Shown here: positions 7,519 to 16,901 of the stretch, in pieces
How the letters are laid out: every line of letters starts with the position of its first letter
Numbering within the stretch: the first letter of the stretch is position 1
NCBI GenBank assembly: GCA_045105775.1
Contig: JBGCDW010000046.1
Location: 1 to 64,000, forward strand
Length of the DNA: 64,000 nt
Source: Aureispira sp045105775
GTDB taxonomy: Bacteria > Bacteroidota > Bacteroidia > Chitinophagales > Saprospiraceae
Direction: 5' to 3'
Position numbers and translations under genes: made by a program
The notes under the pieces: generated by a model
Database searches by the model: none
Seen by the model: the letters and a program-made list of their open reading frames with translations, nothing else
What the model was told of the DNA's origin: nothing

Positions 7519-10500
7519 ATGAAAGGATTTCTCTACACCTATTTGTTGCTGTTTGTGGGCATCTTTTGGACCACATCAGCCACAGCACAAGTCAATGGTG
7601 AATCCAGGATGGGTAATGGTGGACATTATACAATTCTGGGTCTCAATGGCGGTGGTGCTTGGCAAGACAGTGATGTTACAGCACGCCTAGGAGGTGGCTG
7701 GGGGTTTTATGTTGGGCATAGTTTTTCCAATCGCCCCAATGCCTTTTTCTCATCTGATTGGCGCATTCGTTACATGAATACCTATACTTTTGGTCAGAAT
7801 GCTAGCGATACTCGATTTGGGAATCCTATCTTATCGGATCCTAGTCGATTCTCTTATCGACCTGATAGTAGTGCCTTTGCACACAATCACTTTACAGCCT
7901 TTCATGATATATCGTTTGAGGCAAGGCTCAATTTTGAAGAACTACGTCGTCGTACCCGTATTCTATTCTCAGTCTATGGAGGAATTGGTCTAGGGATTTA
8001 CGGCAGTCGATTTGATCAGTTGGACGCTGATGGCAATGAATACGATTATTCAGGGATAGATTTAGCACAATCTGATCGTTCTATTCGCAGAGATATTATC
8101 AACTTTCGCGATGGAGACTATGAAACGTTTGGTGCAGAAGATGAATTTGGTGACAATATCTTTAGAGTAGGTATTATGCCCAGTATCGGGGTAGAATTGG
8201 GGTATTGGTTTACCCCTTATTTTGCATTGGCCATAGGTCACCGCGTTACCTTTACCTTGCAAGAGAATTTTGAAGGGGTTAATATCAATAATGATAAAGA
8301 TATAGAAAGCTCTATACACCATTATACTTCTTTGATGCTACATTGGCGTTTGCAATCACGCAAAGCCAGAAGACAAGTTACTTGTCCTGAAGTTCAATTT
8401 ATAGCACCTGCTGGCAATGGACAGCAAACCTCTACCAACCAATCCAATGCTTTTATCAAGGCAAATGTACGCCATGTTAGTAGTCAACAAGTGACGGTTA
8501 CGGTAAATGGTAGAGAAGTAAATTCTGTTGTATTTAATAGTTCAGCTTCTACCGTAGAAGGAAATATTGGCCTAGTAGCGGGAGAAAACCGTGTGGTTGT
8601 ACGTGCACAAAACTCCTGTGGAGTAGATGCACAAGCGGTTAGAATTGTTTACACGCCCAACACCAATACCAATACCAACACCAATACACAGCCTGTTAGT
8701 CGTCCACCTATCGTAACGTTTACGAATCCTGCTTCTACACCTACCAATAGCAGTGCGAATAGAATTAATATTGCAGCACAGATTCAGCATATCACTGGAA
8801 GGCACGCTGTTGTATTTACGGTCAATGGACAAAGAAATACCAACTTTAGTTTTTCTGGTACCAGCTTTAGTGCCAATGGAATTGATTTGGTGGCAGGTCA
8901 GAATGTATTTACAATCACTGCTAATAATGCAGATGGTAGCGATAGCAAAACGGTTATTGTTAATTACCAACAGCTTGACCCAAGACCTATTGTGAATATC
9001 ACTTCACCACGAGGCAACCCCTTTGTAACACAAAATGATCGAGCTACCGTTACGGCTACAATCGATCACGTATATAGTGCTCAAGATGTAGTTTGTACTG
9101 TTAATGGACGTGCTACTAATGCCTTTAGTTTTAATGGCAATGCTTTTACATTGTCTAATATCATACTAAATAGAGGCAACAATACTGTAGTAATCACAGG
9201 TCGCAATAATGCAGGCCAAGATAGCAAAAGCGTAGTTATTGCTTATGAACCAGTAGTGGTACAAACTCCACGTCCTGTCGTAACCATTACAGAGCCAAGA
9301 GCCAACCCATTCAATACCAACAATCCAAGATTAAACTTACGTGCCACCATCTTGAATGTAGACAATGCAAGAGATGTTACCTGTACGCATAATGGTCGCA
9401 ACATTACCAACTTTAGTTTTTCTGGAAACAGTTTTGTAGCCAGTAATATTATTTTAGCATCAGGTAATAATACATTTGTAGTAACTGGGCGCAACAGAAG
9501 CGGGAGCGATAGCAGAAGTACAGTAGTGATTTTCCAAAAGCAACAACCAGAACCATCAGTAGTAATCACTACTCCAAGTGGCAATCCTACAACCACTAGT
9601 GCTAGTACTGCTACTATTCGTGCAGCGATCAACCATGTATCGGGCAGCAACAATGTACGCATGACTGTTAATGGCCGTGCTTATACCAGTTTTTCTTTCT
9701 CAGGCACCAGTTTTACAGCCAATAATGTGCGTTTGACACAGGGCAATAATACGGTTGTAATTCAAGGCACCAACAATCAAGGTACCGCTACAGCAAGCAC
9801 CACTATTATATACCAAGTACAGCAAGAGCCAGAACCATCGGTAGTAATTACCAGCCCAAGTGGCAACCCAACAACTACCAGCGTTGCTACGGCCAATATC
9901 CGCGCAGCGATCAACCATGTATCGGGCAGCAACAATGTACGCATGACTGTTAATGGCCGTGCCAATACCAACTTTAGTTTTTCAGGCACCAGCTTTACAG
10001 CCAATAATGTGCGTTTGACACAGGGTAACAATACCATTGTAGTTCAAGGAACCAACAGCCAAGGCACCGCTACAGCAAGCACCACTATTATTTATCAAGT
10101 ACAGCAAGAGCCAGAACCATCGGTAGTAATTACTAGCCCAAGCGGCAACCCAACCAATACAAGTGTAGGGACAGCTAACATCCGCGCAGCAATCAACCAT
10201 GTATCGGGCAGAAATAATGTAAGTATGACTATTAACGGTCGTACCAATACCAACTTTTCTTTCTCAGGCACCAGCTTTAGTGCTAATAATGTAGCCTTGA
10301 CACAGGGTAACAATACCATTGTAATTAAAGGCACCAATAGCCAAGGAACAGCAACGGCTACTACTACTATTATTTACAAGCCAGTTCCTCCGCCAGTAGT
10401 ACGCTATACCAATCCTACTACCAATCCATTAAACACTACACAGAACAGTGTTAATATCAGTGCAAGCATTACGAATGTAAGCAGTAAGAATGATGTATCA

Positions 10501-12363
10501 TTTACAGTAAATGGACGTGCCTACAACTTTAGTTACAGAAATGGACTGTTACAAGCCAATGGAGTAGAATTGAATGTAGGTAACAATACCTTTGTAGTAA
10601 CTGGACGTAATAGTGCTGGACAGGATAGCAAGACAGCGACGGTCATTTATCGTCCAACTGTAGTGGTGCCAGAGCCAGTGGTTACGATTACCAATCCACG
10701 TAACAACCCATTTACGACACAGCAGACAACAGCAACTATTGGAGCTACTATTCTGAATGTGAATAGTCGTAATAATGTACAAATCAAGGTCAATGGGCAA
10801 GTAGTAACCAACTTTACCTTTACAGGAACTACCTTTGTTGCTAACAATGTAGCATTGAGTATGGGGAACAATACCATCATGGTATCAGGATCGAATAGCG
10901 AAGGTACGGCAACCGCTACTACGGTAATTGTACGTGAAGCACCACTCCAAAAACCAGTAGTCAATATTTTAATACCCAATACGAATCCTGCTAATGTAAT
11001 GGTGAATAGTGCAACTATTACAGCCAATATACAGCATGTTGCTAGTAAGAGTGGGGTGAGTTTCTTTGTGAATGGTCAAGCTTCTACTAACTTTAGTTTT
11101 TCAGGCAATACCTTCACGGCCAACAATGTCTCCTTGCGTGTAGGCAATAACAATATTGAAGTGGTTGGCCGCAATGATGCAGGTAAGGCAAGTGCGACTA
11201 CTGTGATTGTTTACCAAGCACCTAAGCCACCACGTGTTACTATTACAGTACCCAATCAAAATCCATTCACAACCAATAGTCAACGGGTCAATATCAACGC
11301 GACGATTTTGGAAGTAAGTGGAAGAGCAGACATTCGCTTTCGAATAAATGGTCAGGATAATAACGACTTTAATTTTACGGGAACACAATTTACAGCACCT
11401 AATGTACAATTGAATCCAGGAAGTAATACGATTACCATTTTTGCAAGTAATACACAGGGAAGAGATAGTAAATCAACGACTATTATTTATGAACAACCTG
11501 TGCCAGAACCTACAGTGACCATTACATCACCAAGTACGAATCCATTTAACACCCAAACTAACAACATTAGAATTACAGCTACAATTACTAATGTAGCCAA
11601 CCAAAGTGGTGTAGGATTTAAGGTAAATGGTCAAACCGTAACCAATTTCTCACTTACAGGAACTACTTTTGTGGCGAATAACGTTGCATTGAATCAAGGA
11701 AATAACTCCTTTGTGATTACGGGAACCAATAGTGCAGGAACAGCTACTGCTAGTACGACTGTAATTTATACCGCAGCAGTACCTGGCCCAGCTGTAACGA
11801 TTATTAATCCAAGTAGTAATCCTACAAATGTATCTTCACCCGTTGTAACGGTACGTGCTACCATTCGTAATGTAACCAATCGAAATAATGTTACAATGAC
11901 CGTAAACGGAAGAAGAGTAAACAACTTTATGTTTGCAGGTACGATGTGCCAAGCCAATGGGGTGCCATTAACACCAGGGAATAACACGATTACCGTAACG
12001 GCAACCAATACAGCAGGATCTGCTAGTGATTCCAAAGTGGTCGTTTATACCCCTCGCAATACAGGCGGTAATACTGGTGGTAACACCAACCAAACTGGCT
12101 CTGGATCTTCTGGAGGTGGAAATACAGGAGGTAGTAATGCTAATGGAAGTGGTTCTAGTGCTAAGAAAAATGTAAATACTTCTAACACTAATACCAAAGC
12201 AAATTCAAGCAAAACACCTGCTGCTTCTACTAAGTCGGGTACTTCTACCAAATCGGGCACTTCTAAAAGTGCTCCAACAGAGTCTACTACCAAAAAAGGA
12301 GGTACGACTAAAAAAGAAGGTACGACTACCAAAAATGCTACCCAGAAGGGCGGAACTAGATAA
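7519..12363 (+). CDS. Giant surface protein with barrel-like N-domain and ~13 Ig-like repeats
   Basis: The 1614-residue protein starts with a signal peptide (residues 1-24, ending TTSATAQ). Residues 25-285 look like an outer-membrane beta-barrel domain, with alternating aromatic strands (WGFYVGHSF, GIMPSIGVELGYWF, YTSLMLHWRL). About 13 Ig-like repeats of some 90-95 residues then run from 290 to 1512. Their shared pattern is VxITxPxxNPxxT, NVxxxVNGR, FSFSGTxFxANNVxLxxGNNTxxVxGxNxxGxAxAxTxIxY. The last hundred residues are Gly/Ser/Thr/Lys-rich and end KNATQKGGTR, with no T9SS sorting domain. A barrel-anchored adhesin or matrix protein is inferred. Repeats 5-7 are nearly identical at DNA level. 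Confidence 0.8.
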   Translation: MKGFLYTYLLLFVGIFWTTSATAQVNGESRMGNGGHYTILGLNGGGAWQDSDVTARLGGGWGFYVGHSFSNRPNAFFSSDWRIRYMNTYTFGQNASDTRFGNPILSDPSRFSYRPDSSAFAHNHFTAFHDISFEARLNFEELRRRTRILFSVYGGIGLGIYGSRFDQLDADGNEYDYSGIDLAQSDRSIRRDIINFRDGDYETFGAEDEFGDNIFRVGIMPSIGVELGYWFTPYFALAIGHRVTFTLQENFEGVNINNDKDIESSIHHYTSLMLHWRLQSRKARRQVTCPEVQFIAPAGNGQQTSTNQSNAFIKANVRHVSSQQVTVTVNGREVNSVVFNSSASTVEGNIGLVAGENRVVVRAQNSCGVDAQAVRIVYTPNTNTNTNTNTQPVSRPPIVTFTNPASTPTNSSANRINIAAQIQHITGRHAVVFTVNGQRNTNFSFSGTSFSANGIDLVAGQNVFTITANNADGSDSKTVIVNYQQLDPRPIVNITSPRGNPFVTQNDRATVTATIDHVYSAQDVVCTVNGRATNAFSFNGNAFTLSNIILNRGNNTVVITGRNNAGQDSKSVVIAYEPVVVQTPRPVVTITEPRANPFNTNNPRLNLRATILNVDNARDVTCTHNGRNITNFSFSGNSFVASNIILASGNNTFVVTGRNRSGSDSRSTVVIFQKQQPEPSVVITTPSGNPTTTSASTATIRAAINHVSGSNNVRMTVNGRAYTSFSFSGTSFTANNVRLTQGNNTVVIQGTNNQGTATASTTIIYQVQQEPEPSVVITSPSGNPTTTSVATANIRAAINHVSGSNNVRMTVNGRANTNFSFSGTSFTANNVRLTQGNNTIVVQGTNSQGTATASTTIIYQVQQEPEPSVVITSPSGNPTNTSVGTANIRAAINHVSGRNNVSMTINGRTNTNFSFSGTSFSANNVALTQGNNTIVIKGTNSQGTATATTTIIYKPVPPPVVRYTNPTTNPLNTTQNSVNISASITNVSSKNDVSFTVNGRAYNFSYRNGLLQANGVELNVGNNTFVVTGRNSAGQDSKTATVIYRPTVVVPEPVVTITNPRNNPFTTQQTTATIGATILNVNSRNNVQIKVNGQVVTNFTFTGTTFVANNVALSMGNNTIMVSGSNSEGTATATTVIVREAPLQKPVVNILIPNTNPANVMVNSATITANIQHVASKSGVSFFVNGQASTNFSFSGNTFTANNVSLRVGNNNIEVVGRNDAGKASATTVIVYQAPKPPRVTITVPNQNPFTTNSQRVNINATILEVSGRADIRFRINGQDNNDFNFTGTQFTAPNVQLNPGSNTITIFASNTQGRDSKSTTIIYEQPVPEPTVTITSPSTNPFNTQTNNIRITATITNVANQSGVGFKVNGQTVTNFSLTGTTFVANNVALNQGNNSFVITGTNSAGTATASTTVIYTAAVPGPAVTIINPSSNPTNVSSPVVTVRATIRNVTNRNNVTMTVNGRRVNNFMFAGTMCQANGVPLTPGNNTITVTATNTAGSASDSKVVVYTPRNTGGNTGGNTNQTGSGSSGGGNTGGSNANGSGSSAKKNVNTSNTNTKANSSKTPAASTKSGTSTKSGTSKSAPTESTTKKGGTTKKEGTTTKNATQKGGTR
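9550..10395 (+). repeat. Near-identical 282-bp Ig-like repeat units
   Basis: Units start at 9550, 9832 and 10114 (period 282 bp, 94 residues). They share long identical stretches, unlike the more diverged repeats around them, which points to recent duplication or conversion inside the gene. Confidence 0.85.
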
Positions 12364-12397
12364 ATACGATTAAATCTTAGACGCTGAATCTAAATGT

Positions 12398-12433
12398 GAG
12401 CCATCCCATAAGTTGGGGTGGCTCATTTTTTTT
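12398..12433 (+). terminator. Terminator of the Ig-repeat protein gene
   Basis: The 10-bp stem GAGCCATCCC/GGGGTGGCTC (one G-T pair) is followed by eight T. Confidence 0.85.
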
Positions 12434-12725
12434 GAGGCAGAGCCGTGATGTGTTTTGTGAGACAGAGCTGAGTATAGGCCAAAAGTGGAATTTCAGGAAC
12501 GGATTTTTTTGTCGTGCTGTATGCTATAGTTGATAACGAACTACGAGTTGGTTATCAACTATAGCACAGGCATGTCAATATAACTTGGAGTAGGGGATAA
12601 TTTAATTTACAGTGTACTGAATTTAATATTATTAAGATTAAAAAAAATGTCCTGTACGGAAGAGGCAAAGGCGCGAAATGTTTTGCGAGGCAGAGATGTG
12701 AAGTGTTCGTTTTTGTGAGACAGAG
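12434..12725. repeat. Degenerate GAGGCAGAG direct repeats around a palindrome
   Basis: GAG(G/A)CA(G/A)AG occurs at 12434, 12459, 12662, 12687 and 12717. Spacing is 25 bp within both the first and second pairs, and TGTTTTG is conserved between members. The two clusters flank the palindrome 12522-12566. The arrangement resembles a decayed intergenic repeat or small mobile element. Confidence 0.55.
12522..12566. repeat. Perfect 16-bp inverted repeat, 13-bp loop
   Basis: TGCTATAGTTGATAAC (12522-12537) is exactly complementary to 12551-12566. There is no T tract, so it is not a standard terminator. It could be a regulator site or the core of a small palindromic element. Confidence 0.8.
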
Positions 12726-12749
12726 ATGGATATGTTGGGTCTATATCAC

Positions 12750-12785
12750 AAAAAAATAGCAACCAATAAAAAATTGATTGCTATT
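12750..12785 (-). terminator. Terminator of the first ArsR-type gene
   Basis: The stem AATAGCAACCAAT (12755-12767) pairs with 12773-12785 with one mismatch. A T run on the - strand (12750-12756) follows it. Confidence 0.75.
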
Positions 12786-12816
12786 GTTATATTCAAAGAC
12801 CTATTGGTCTGTGTAG

Positions 12817-13125
12817 TTAAATTCTAGAAAGGAAGTTGCTAATATCACCTACAACGTTGTGCAAATACTCATAATTCACACTGTAGAAAATTTGCTTACC
12901 TCTGCGCTCGTGTGTAACGATGTTAGCCAAACGCAAAATACGCAAGTGTTGTGACGTAATAGATTGTTCCAATCCCAAAGTATTATAAATCTTGTTTACA
13001 TTGATGTGGGTGTTTTTATCAATGAACGCAAGAATTTGCAATCTTAAATCGTGTGTTAAAGCGCGCATTACTTCTGCTGCATACTCTAACTTATCTTCAT
13101 CTATAATTACTGTTTGTGTCTCCAT
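12817..13125 (-). CDS. ArsR-type winged-helix regulator 1
   Basis: The 102-residue protein has an ArsR-family fold: MRALTHDLRLQILAFI, a recognition helix QSITSQHLRILRLANIV, and a wing ERRGKQIFYSVN. It lacks the ELCVCDL-type cysteines of metal sensors, so the signal it senses is unknown. It is a close paralogue of the gene at 13246-13584 and points the same way, 120 bp downstream. A terminator follows at 12750-12785. A dimeric DNA-binding repressor role follows from the family; its target is not visible. Confidence 0.85.
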   Translation of the reverse strand: METQTVIIDEDKLEYAAEVMRALTHDLRLQILAFIDKNTHINVNKIYNTLGLEQSITSQHLRILRLANIVTHERRGKQIFYSVNYEYLHNVVGDISNFLSRI

Positions 13126-13245
13126 TGTTAAGAGGATTTTGATCTAAAAGTTAAAAAATGAGAACAATAATGTCAAACAACAATAACTAATCAATTTGAT
13201 AGTAAAAGGGACATGTTGTTAGACAAATAATAAAAAGAAAAGAAA

Positions 13246-13584
13246 TTAGGCAGCCAATTGGTCTACCAATACAGATACTTCTGAAAGACGTTCGTTATTC
13301 AATGTGTAGTAGATAAATTTACCTCTACGTTGTGTTAGAACGATACCTGCTTTACGCAAAATAGCTAGGTGCTGAGAAGCAACAGATTGCTCGATGCGTA
13401 GTTTTACATAAATATCTGTTACATTCATTGTTTCGTTTTCACGCAACAGATCTACAACTTTTTTACGCAAGTCGTGACTGATAGCACGAAGAATCAATAC
13501 TACTTTGCGCAATTCAGGATAAATTAGTTTAACTTCCTGTTTACCGTTTTTAAGAGTGAACACCTCTGTTTTTGATTTTGCCAT
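13246..13584 (-). CDS. ArsR-type winged-helix regulator 2
   Basis: The 112-residue protein has ILRAISHDLRKKVVDLL, the helix-turn-helix EQSVASQHLAILRKAGIV and the wing QRRGKFIYYTLN. Like its neighbour at 12817-13125 it has no metal-binding Cys pair. The two probably arose by tandem duplication and may form heterodimers (inference). A 770-bp non-coding stretch lies upstream. Confidence 0.85.
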   Translation of the reverse strand: MAKSKTEVFTLKNGKQEVKLIYPELRKVVLILRAISHDLRKKVVDLLRENETMNVTDIYVKLRIEQSVASQHLAILRKAGIVLTQRRGKFIYYTLNNERLSEVSVLVDQLAA

Positions 13585-14354
13585 AATAAGAATACGGTTA
13601 CAAATTAAAAAATAACAACTAAAACAAACGCTTATTTGATTCTATGGCAAATAATGCATTTGTTATACATTACTAATGTGATATGCGTGGAACATCTTTT
13701 TGCTTGAAGAATATTCCAACGATAAAAAGCACCATTAGTACATGCTCTGTATCGCTTAAGGGGATCGTATACTGTCAATAAAGTTTATTTCTTAGAAAAA
13801 AATATTCAGTATCGACATTTAAGCCTATTGCAAAAGCAAATTACAATAAGCCAATTGTTGTATGAGAATAACAGAATCTTGCATTCTGTAAAAAATAAGG
13901 TAGTAAGTGAAGGACTAAAACTTATAGCTTATAAAGCAATATTATTACTATGTGAGCAATTGTCAACTAACAAGTAGTAATATTTGATGACACAAGATAT
14001 AAAAAAATGACCACTAAGTATAAAAAGTATGTTTTATTTTTTAGGAAAATTTGTTTTTTTCCAATTTCCTATACTTTTTAACTATTAAAACTGTATTTAG
14101 TTAATTTGAAAATTAGAAAGGAAATTTAAAATAAAAATAAAGCACTAATTATCAACACATCTAAAAGTTAGAAGATAAGGACATAAGTATTCTGCTAAAA
14201 CCAATAATTATACCATATTAAATTAATAATGACAATATCGAAATAAAGTTTGATAAAAACAAATTGTTTATAAGAAAAAAAGCATTCAATTTTAAAATTG
14301 AATGCTTTTAAATAACGCATGTGTTATTGTTTGAATTAGTATTTGTGCAACTAA
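13585..14354. other. Long AT-rich intergenic region
   Basis: This 770-bp stretch has no credible gene or RNA that I can see. It carries the promoter region of the ArsR pair near its left end and the trigger factor terminator (14272-14309) at the right end. The middle is simple A/T-rich sequence. Confidence 0.6.
14272..14309 (-). terminator. Terminator of trigger factor
   Basis: A perfect 32-bp palindrome (AAAAGCATTCAATTTT, 14278-14293, with 14294-14309) is followed on the - strand by a T run, 45 bp after the tig stop. Confidence 0.85.
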
Positions 14355-15794
14355 TTATTCCTCTTCTTCAGATGTTGTATGATCTGTTTCAGAAGCTACT
14401 TCTTCTTTGATAGAAGGATTTTTACTTTCTTGATACGTTTTCAAAACGGCTTCAAATTCTTCTTTGGTACTGTCAATCATCTCTTTGCCCATGTCTTCAG
14501 AAGTTTTTTCCAAAATGCGCTGGTCCATTAGACTTTCAAAACGCTTGTTAACTTCTTTTTTATCAGACAAAACACGTTCCAACATGTTATCCATCATTTC
14601 TCCATACGGAGGAATTTGGTAATTGAAGTAGTTGAGAATTTCCGTGCGAGTCATGTTTTCAATATCCTGATAAGTTACTTCAACTTGATATTTTTCTGCA
14701 AGATTTTCACGAATCAAAGACCAACTTGTATTTCTGATAAAAGAACTATACTCATCTCCCTCAAAGAAATCAGCTGTAATTTCTGGATTTCTTTCTTTCA
14801 ACCATTTTTTCAAAAACTCTACAGGGAGGTCCAAGTTGTTGTTTTCCATCAAAAAGTCAAACACTAAATTATTAAAATGGTTTAGTGCGCCTTGCTTGTA
14901 GGTTTTATAAATTTCGCCTTTTACTTTTTCTTTAAAGGCATCTACATCTTCGATTTCGTCATCAGGAAATAACTGTTTGAAGAATGCTTGATTCAACTCT
15001 GCCTTTGCTACCCGTTTTACCTCTTTGATGGTAAGACGGAATTGGCTGTTAATTTCTTTGTCTTCCTCCAAGCCCAATACGTGCTTGCGAATGTACGCCT
15101 CGTCTTTGGCCTCAATGGTATAAATATCAAAATCAAAAGAATCGCCAACAGTAGCTGTTAGCAAATCATCTTTGAGTTGATCGTTGGCTAAGTCTCTCAA
15201 AGCCAGAAAAGTTTCCTCTTTTACAACACCATCCTCTTTTAGGTTACCTTCACCATCCAATTCGTCCAAACGAATGGCTAGCATGTCTTCCTCTTGTACA
15301 TCTGTAATGTTGTTTTGGAATCCAGTACTGCTCTTTCTACGAATTTTATCAATTTCTTCTGTAACTGCTTCATCTGTAACAGTGATGTCATAGAAAGGAA
15401 GCTTGTTATCTAAGGAAACACCTGCTACTTCAAATTCAGGGGCAAAACCTACCTCAAATTTGAATTCATAATTTTCAGGCTTACTGATTTGAAAATTAAG
15501 ATTTTTGTCTTCAATGGCAATGGGATTGCCCAAAACGCGCAATTTTTCTTCCTTAAAATAGTCATCTAAGCCAGTTCCTAACGCTTCATTAATTTCTTCT
15601 ACTAGCACAGCATTACCAAACTTACGTTTGATGAGGCTCATAGGCACTTTGCCAGGGCGAAAGCCTTTAATTTGTGCTTCTTTACGGTATTTTTTGAGCT
15701 TCTGATTTACTTTAGTTAAGTAATCCTCTTTGGTAAGCTCAACGGTTATGATAGCATTTAGCTCATCGACGTTTTCATGCTTTATCGTTGGCAT
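14355..15794 (-). CDS. tig: Trigger factor (ribosome-associated chaperone)
   Basis: The 479-residue protein has the N-terminal ribosome-binding signature GFRPGKVPMSLIKRKFG. A middle region of about residues 150-245 sits where the FKBP-type PPIase lies but keeps few of its residues. The long helical C-terminal chaperone arms end in an acidic tail. I chose the ATG at 15794 (MPTIKHENV); extending to 15923 would run through the tRNA 3' end (translated as CGFESLHPHQ). Trigger factor binds nascent chains at the exit tunnel. The degenerate PPIase part suggests chaperone-only activity, which is inference. Confidence 0.9.
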   Translation of the reverse strand: MPTIKHENVDELNAIITVELTKEDYLTKVNQKLKKYRKEAQIKGFRPGKVPMSLIKRKFGNAVLVEEINEALGTGLDDYFKEEKLRVLGNPIAIEDKNLNFQISKPENYEFKFEVGFAPEFEVAGVSLDNKLPFYDITVTDEAVTEEIDKIRRKSSTGFQNNITDVQEEDMLAIRLDELDGEGNLKEDGVVKEETFLALRDLANDQLKDDLLTATVGDSFDFDIYTIEAKDEAYIRKHVLGLEEDKEINSQFRLTIKEVKRVAKAELNQAFFKQLFPDDEIEDVDAFKEKVKGEIYKTYKQGALNHFNNLVFDFLMENNNLDLPVEFLKKWLKERNPEITADFFEGDEYSSFIRNTSWSLIRENLAEKYQVEVTYQDIENMTRTEILNYFNYQIPPYGEMMDNMLERVLSDKKEVNKRFESLMDQRILEKTSEDMGKEMIDSTKEEFEAVLKTYQESKNPSIKEEVASETDHTTSEEEE

Positions 15795-15891
15795 TGAATG
15801 ATTTTTATGTAGGTATAAAAAGTAAAAGTGCAAGCTGAGAATCATGTGCTGGTTTAGCGATTCGACAACTTGCACTTCTTTACGAATTTTT

Positions 15892-15976
15892 TGGTGCGGG
15901 TGGAGGGACTCGAACCCACACACCTTGCGGCACTAGATCCTAAGTCTAGCGTGTCTACCAATTTCACCACACCCGC
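15892..15976 (-). tRNA. tRNA-Leu(UAG)
   Basis: The - strand gives a full cloverleaf. The acceptor GCGGGTG pairs with CACCCGC, the anticodon stem CTAGA/TCTAG encloses loop CTTAGGA (anticodon TAG), a short variable arm follows, and the T-loop is GGTTCGAGTCC. The CCA end is encoded (15892-15894). A -7-like element lies just upstream at 15992-15999. The gene is 97 bp upstream of trigger factor on the same strand. Confidence 0.95.
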
Positions 15977-15991
15977 GCTTTTAATGCGATG

Positions 15992-15999
15992 CAAATATA
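15992..15999 (-). promoter_or_regulatory. -7 element of the tRNA-Leu promoter
   Basis: The - strand reads TATATTTG (TAnnTTTG), placed so that transcription would start about 8-10 nt before the tRNA 5' end. Confidence 0.6.
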
Positions 16000-16084
16000 C
16001 GCACAATTATATGTAAGAAGCAAGTTTTACTTCAAAAAAATCATTTTTTTCTGACTTTTAGGAAAAAATCTAAGTTTGAACCGT

Positions 16085-16789
16085 TCAAATCAAGCGTTTG
16101 ATGGCAGCTAAGTGGTGTGTTTGTTGTTTTTGGTGCCAAATTCCCTCTATGGTCAAGGCATCTATGCGTACCCAAGCAGAGGCGTGTATAATGGTATCGG
16201 GAGTTAATAAGAGTCCTACATGGGTTATTTTTCCATTTTTATTCTCAAAAAAAGCTAGATCACCTGTTTGTTGTGCTCCCCAATCAATGGCGGTTCCTAC
16301 TGCTACTTGTTGAGAGGCATCTCTGGGCAGCATTTTTCCTATCATTCTAAATACAATTTGCATCAATCCAGAGCAATCAATTCCTGCACAAGTACGACCG
16401 CCCCACAGATAGGGAGTATTGAGAAAGAGACGGGCAACGGCAACAGCATGACTTGGAGCTGGTGCTGATGTGCTACTTGATGGTGTGTAGGAGGGAGTAC
16501 CTAGATAACAAAAAGCGTGTCGTTCAATATCCCAATGTGCTAAATTAGTTTCATAACTCAAAAACGGCTTTCTATAATGGTGTTGGTCTATTAAATGCAC
16601 TTGATTAGTAGCAATCCAGCCCTCATACTGGTCCTGCTTTGTCTTGATATACGTCCACTCCGATTTTTGTTGGAGTATCGTGTAGGTTTCTTGATATAAG
16701 AGCTGGTTTACCATTTCGCTGCTGTGTTTGGCGGCGGCTCGCATAGGCACAACGGGCAATAATATTTGACCAAAGGTGGAATTGTCCAT
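16085..16789 (-). CDS. NlpC/P60 (C40) peptidase with SH3-like domain
   Basis: The 234-residue protein has an N-terminal bacterial SH3-like domain (about residues 5-70: VVPMRAAAKHSSEMVNQLL, YEGWIA). The C-terminal NlpC/P60 domain has catalytic Cys in AGIDCSGLMQ, His in GKITHVGLLL and a later HAS. The family cleaves gamma-D-Glu to diaminopimelate bonds in peptidoglycan peptides; many Bacteroidota versions recycle muropeptides. There is no signal peptide, which favours a cytoplasmic recycling role. It is divergent from the nitrilase gene with a 112-bp gap. Confidence 0.88.
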   Translation of the reverse strand: MDNSTFGQILLPVVPMRAAAKHSSEMVNQLLYQETYTILQQKSEWTYIKTKQDQYEGWIATNQVHLIDQHHYRKPFLSYETNLAHWDIERHAFCYLGTPSYTPSSSTSAPAPSHAVAVARLFLNTPYLWGGRTCAGIDCSGLMQIVFRMIGKMLPRDASQQVAVGTAIDWGAQQTGDLAFFENKNGKITHVGLLLTPDTIIHASAWVRIDALTIEGIWHQKQQTHHLAAIKRLI

Positions 16790-16901
16790 GTTGAGGTATT
16801 TGTAAGGTTAATTCAGTACAGGTTGCTAAGATTTGAGTATATTTCGTCCAATTTTCATCCTTAAGTAATTTCATTCTGACTAAAAAGGGACTACAATTAA
16901 T

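Larger units (their letters stand above)
12364..12816. other. Intergenic region: terminators, palindrome and GAGRCARAG repeats
   Basis: This 453-bp stretch between convergent genes has no gene. It contains the + strand terminator (12398-12433), five GAG(G/A)CA(G/A)AG motifs, a 45-bp palindrome (12522-12566) and the - strand terminator (12750-12785). Confidence 0.7.

Noticed and set aside
12434..12725. GAGRCARAG repeats as a CRISPR array
   Set aside because: The repeats are only 9 bp, degenerate and irregularly spaced, with a long palindrome between them and no cas gene nearby.
15795..15923. N-terminal extension of trigger factor to an upstream ATG
   Set aside because: It would translate the 3' end of the tRNA-Leu gene; the family signature begins after the ATG at 15794.
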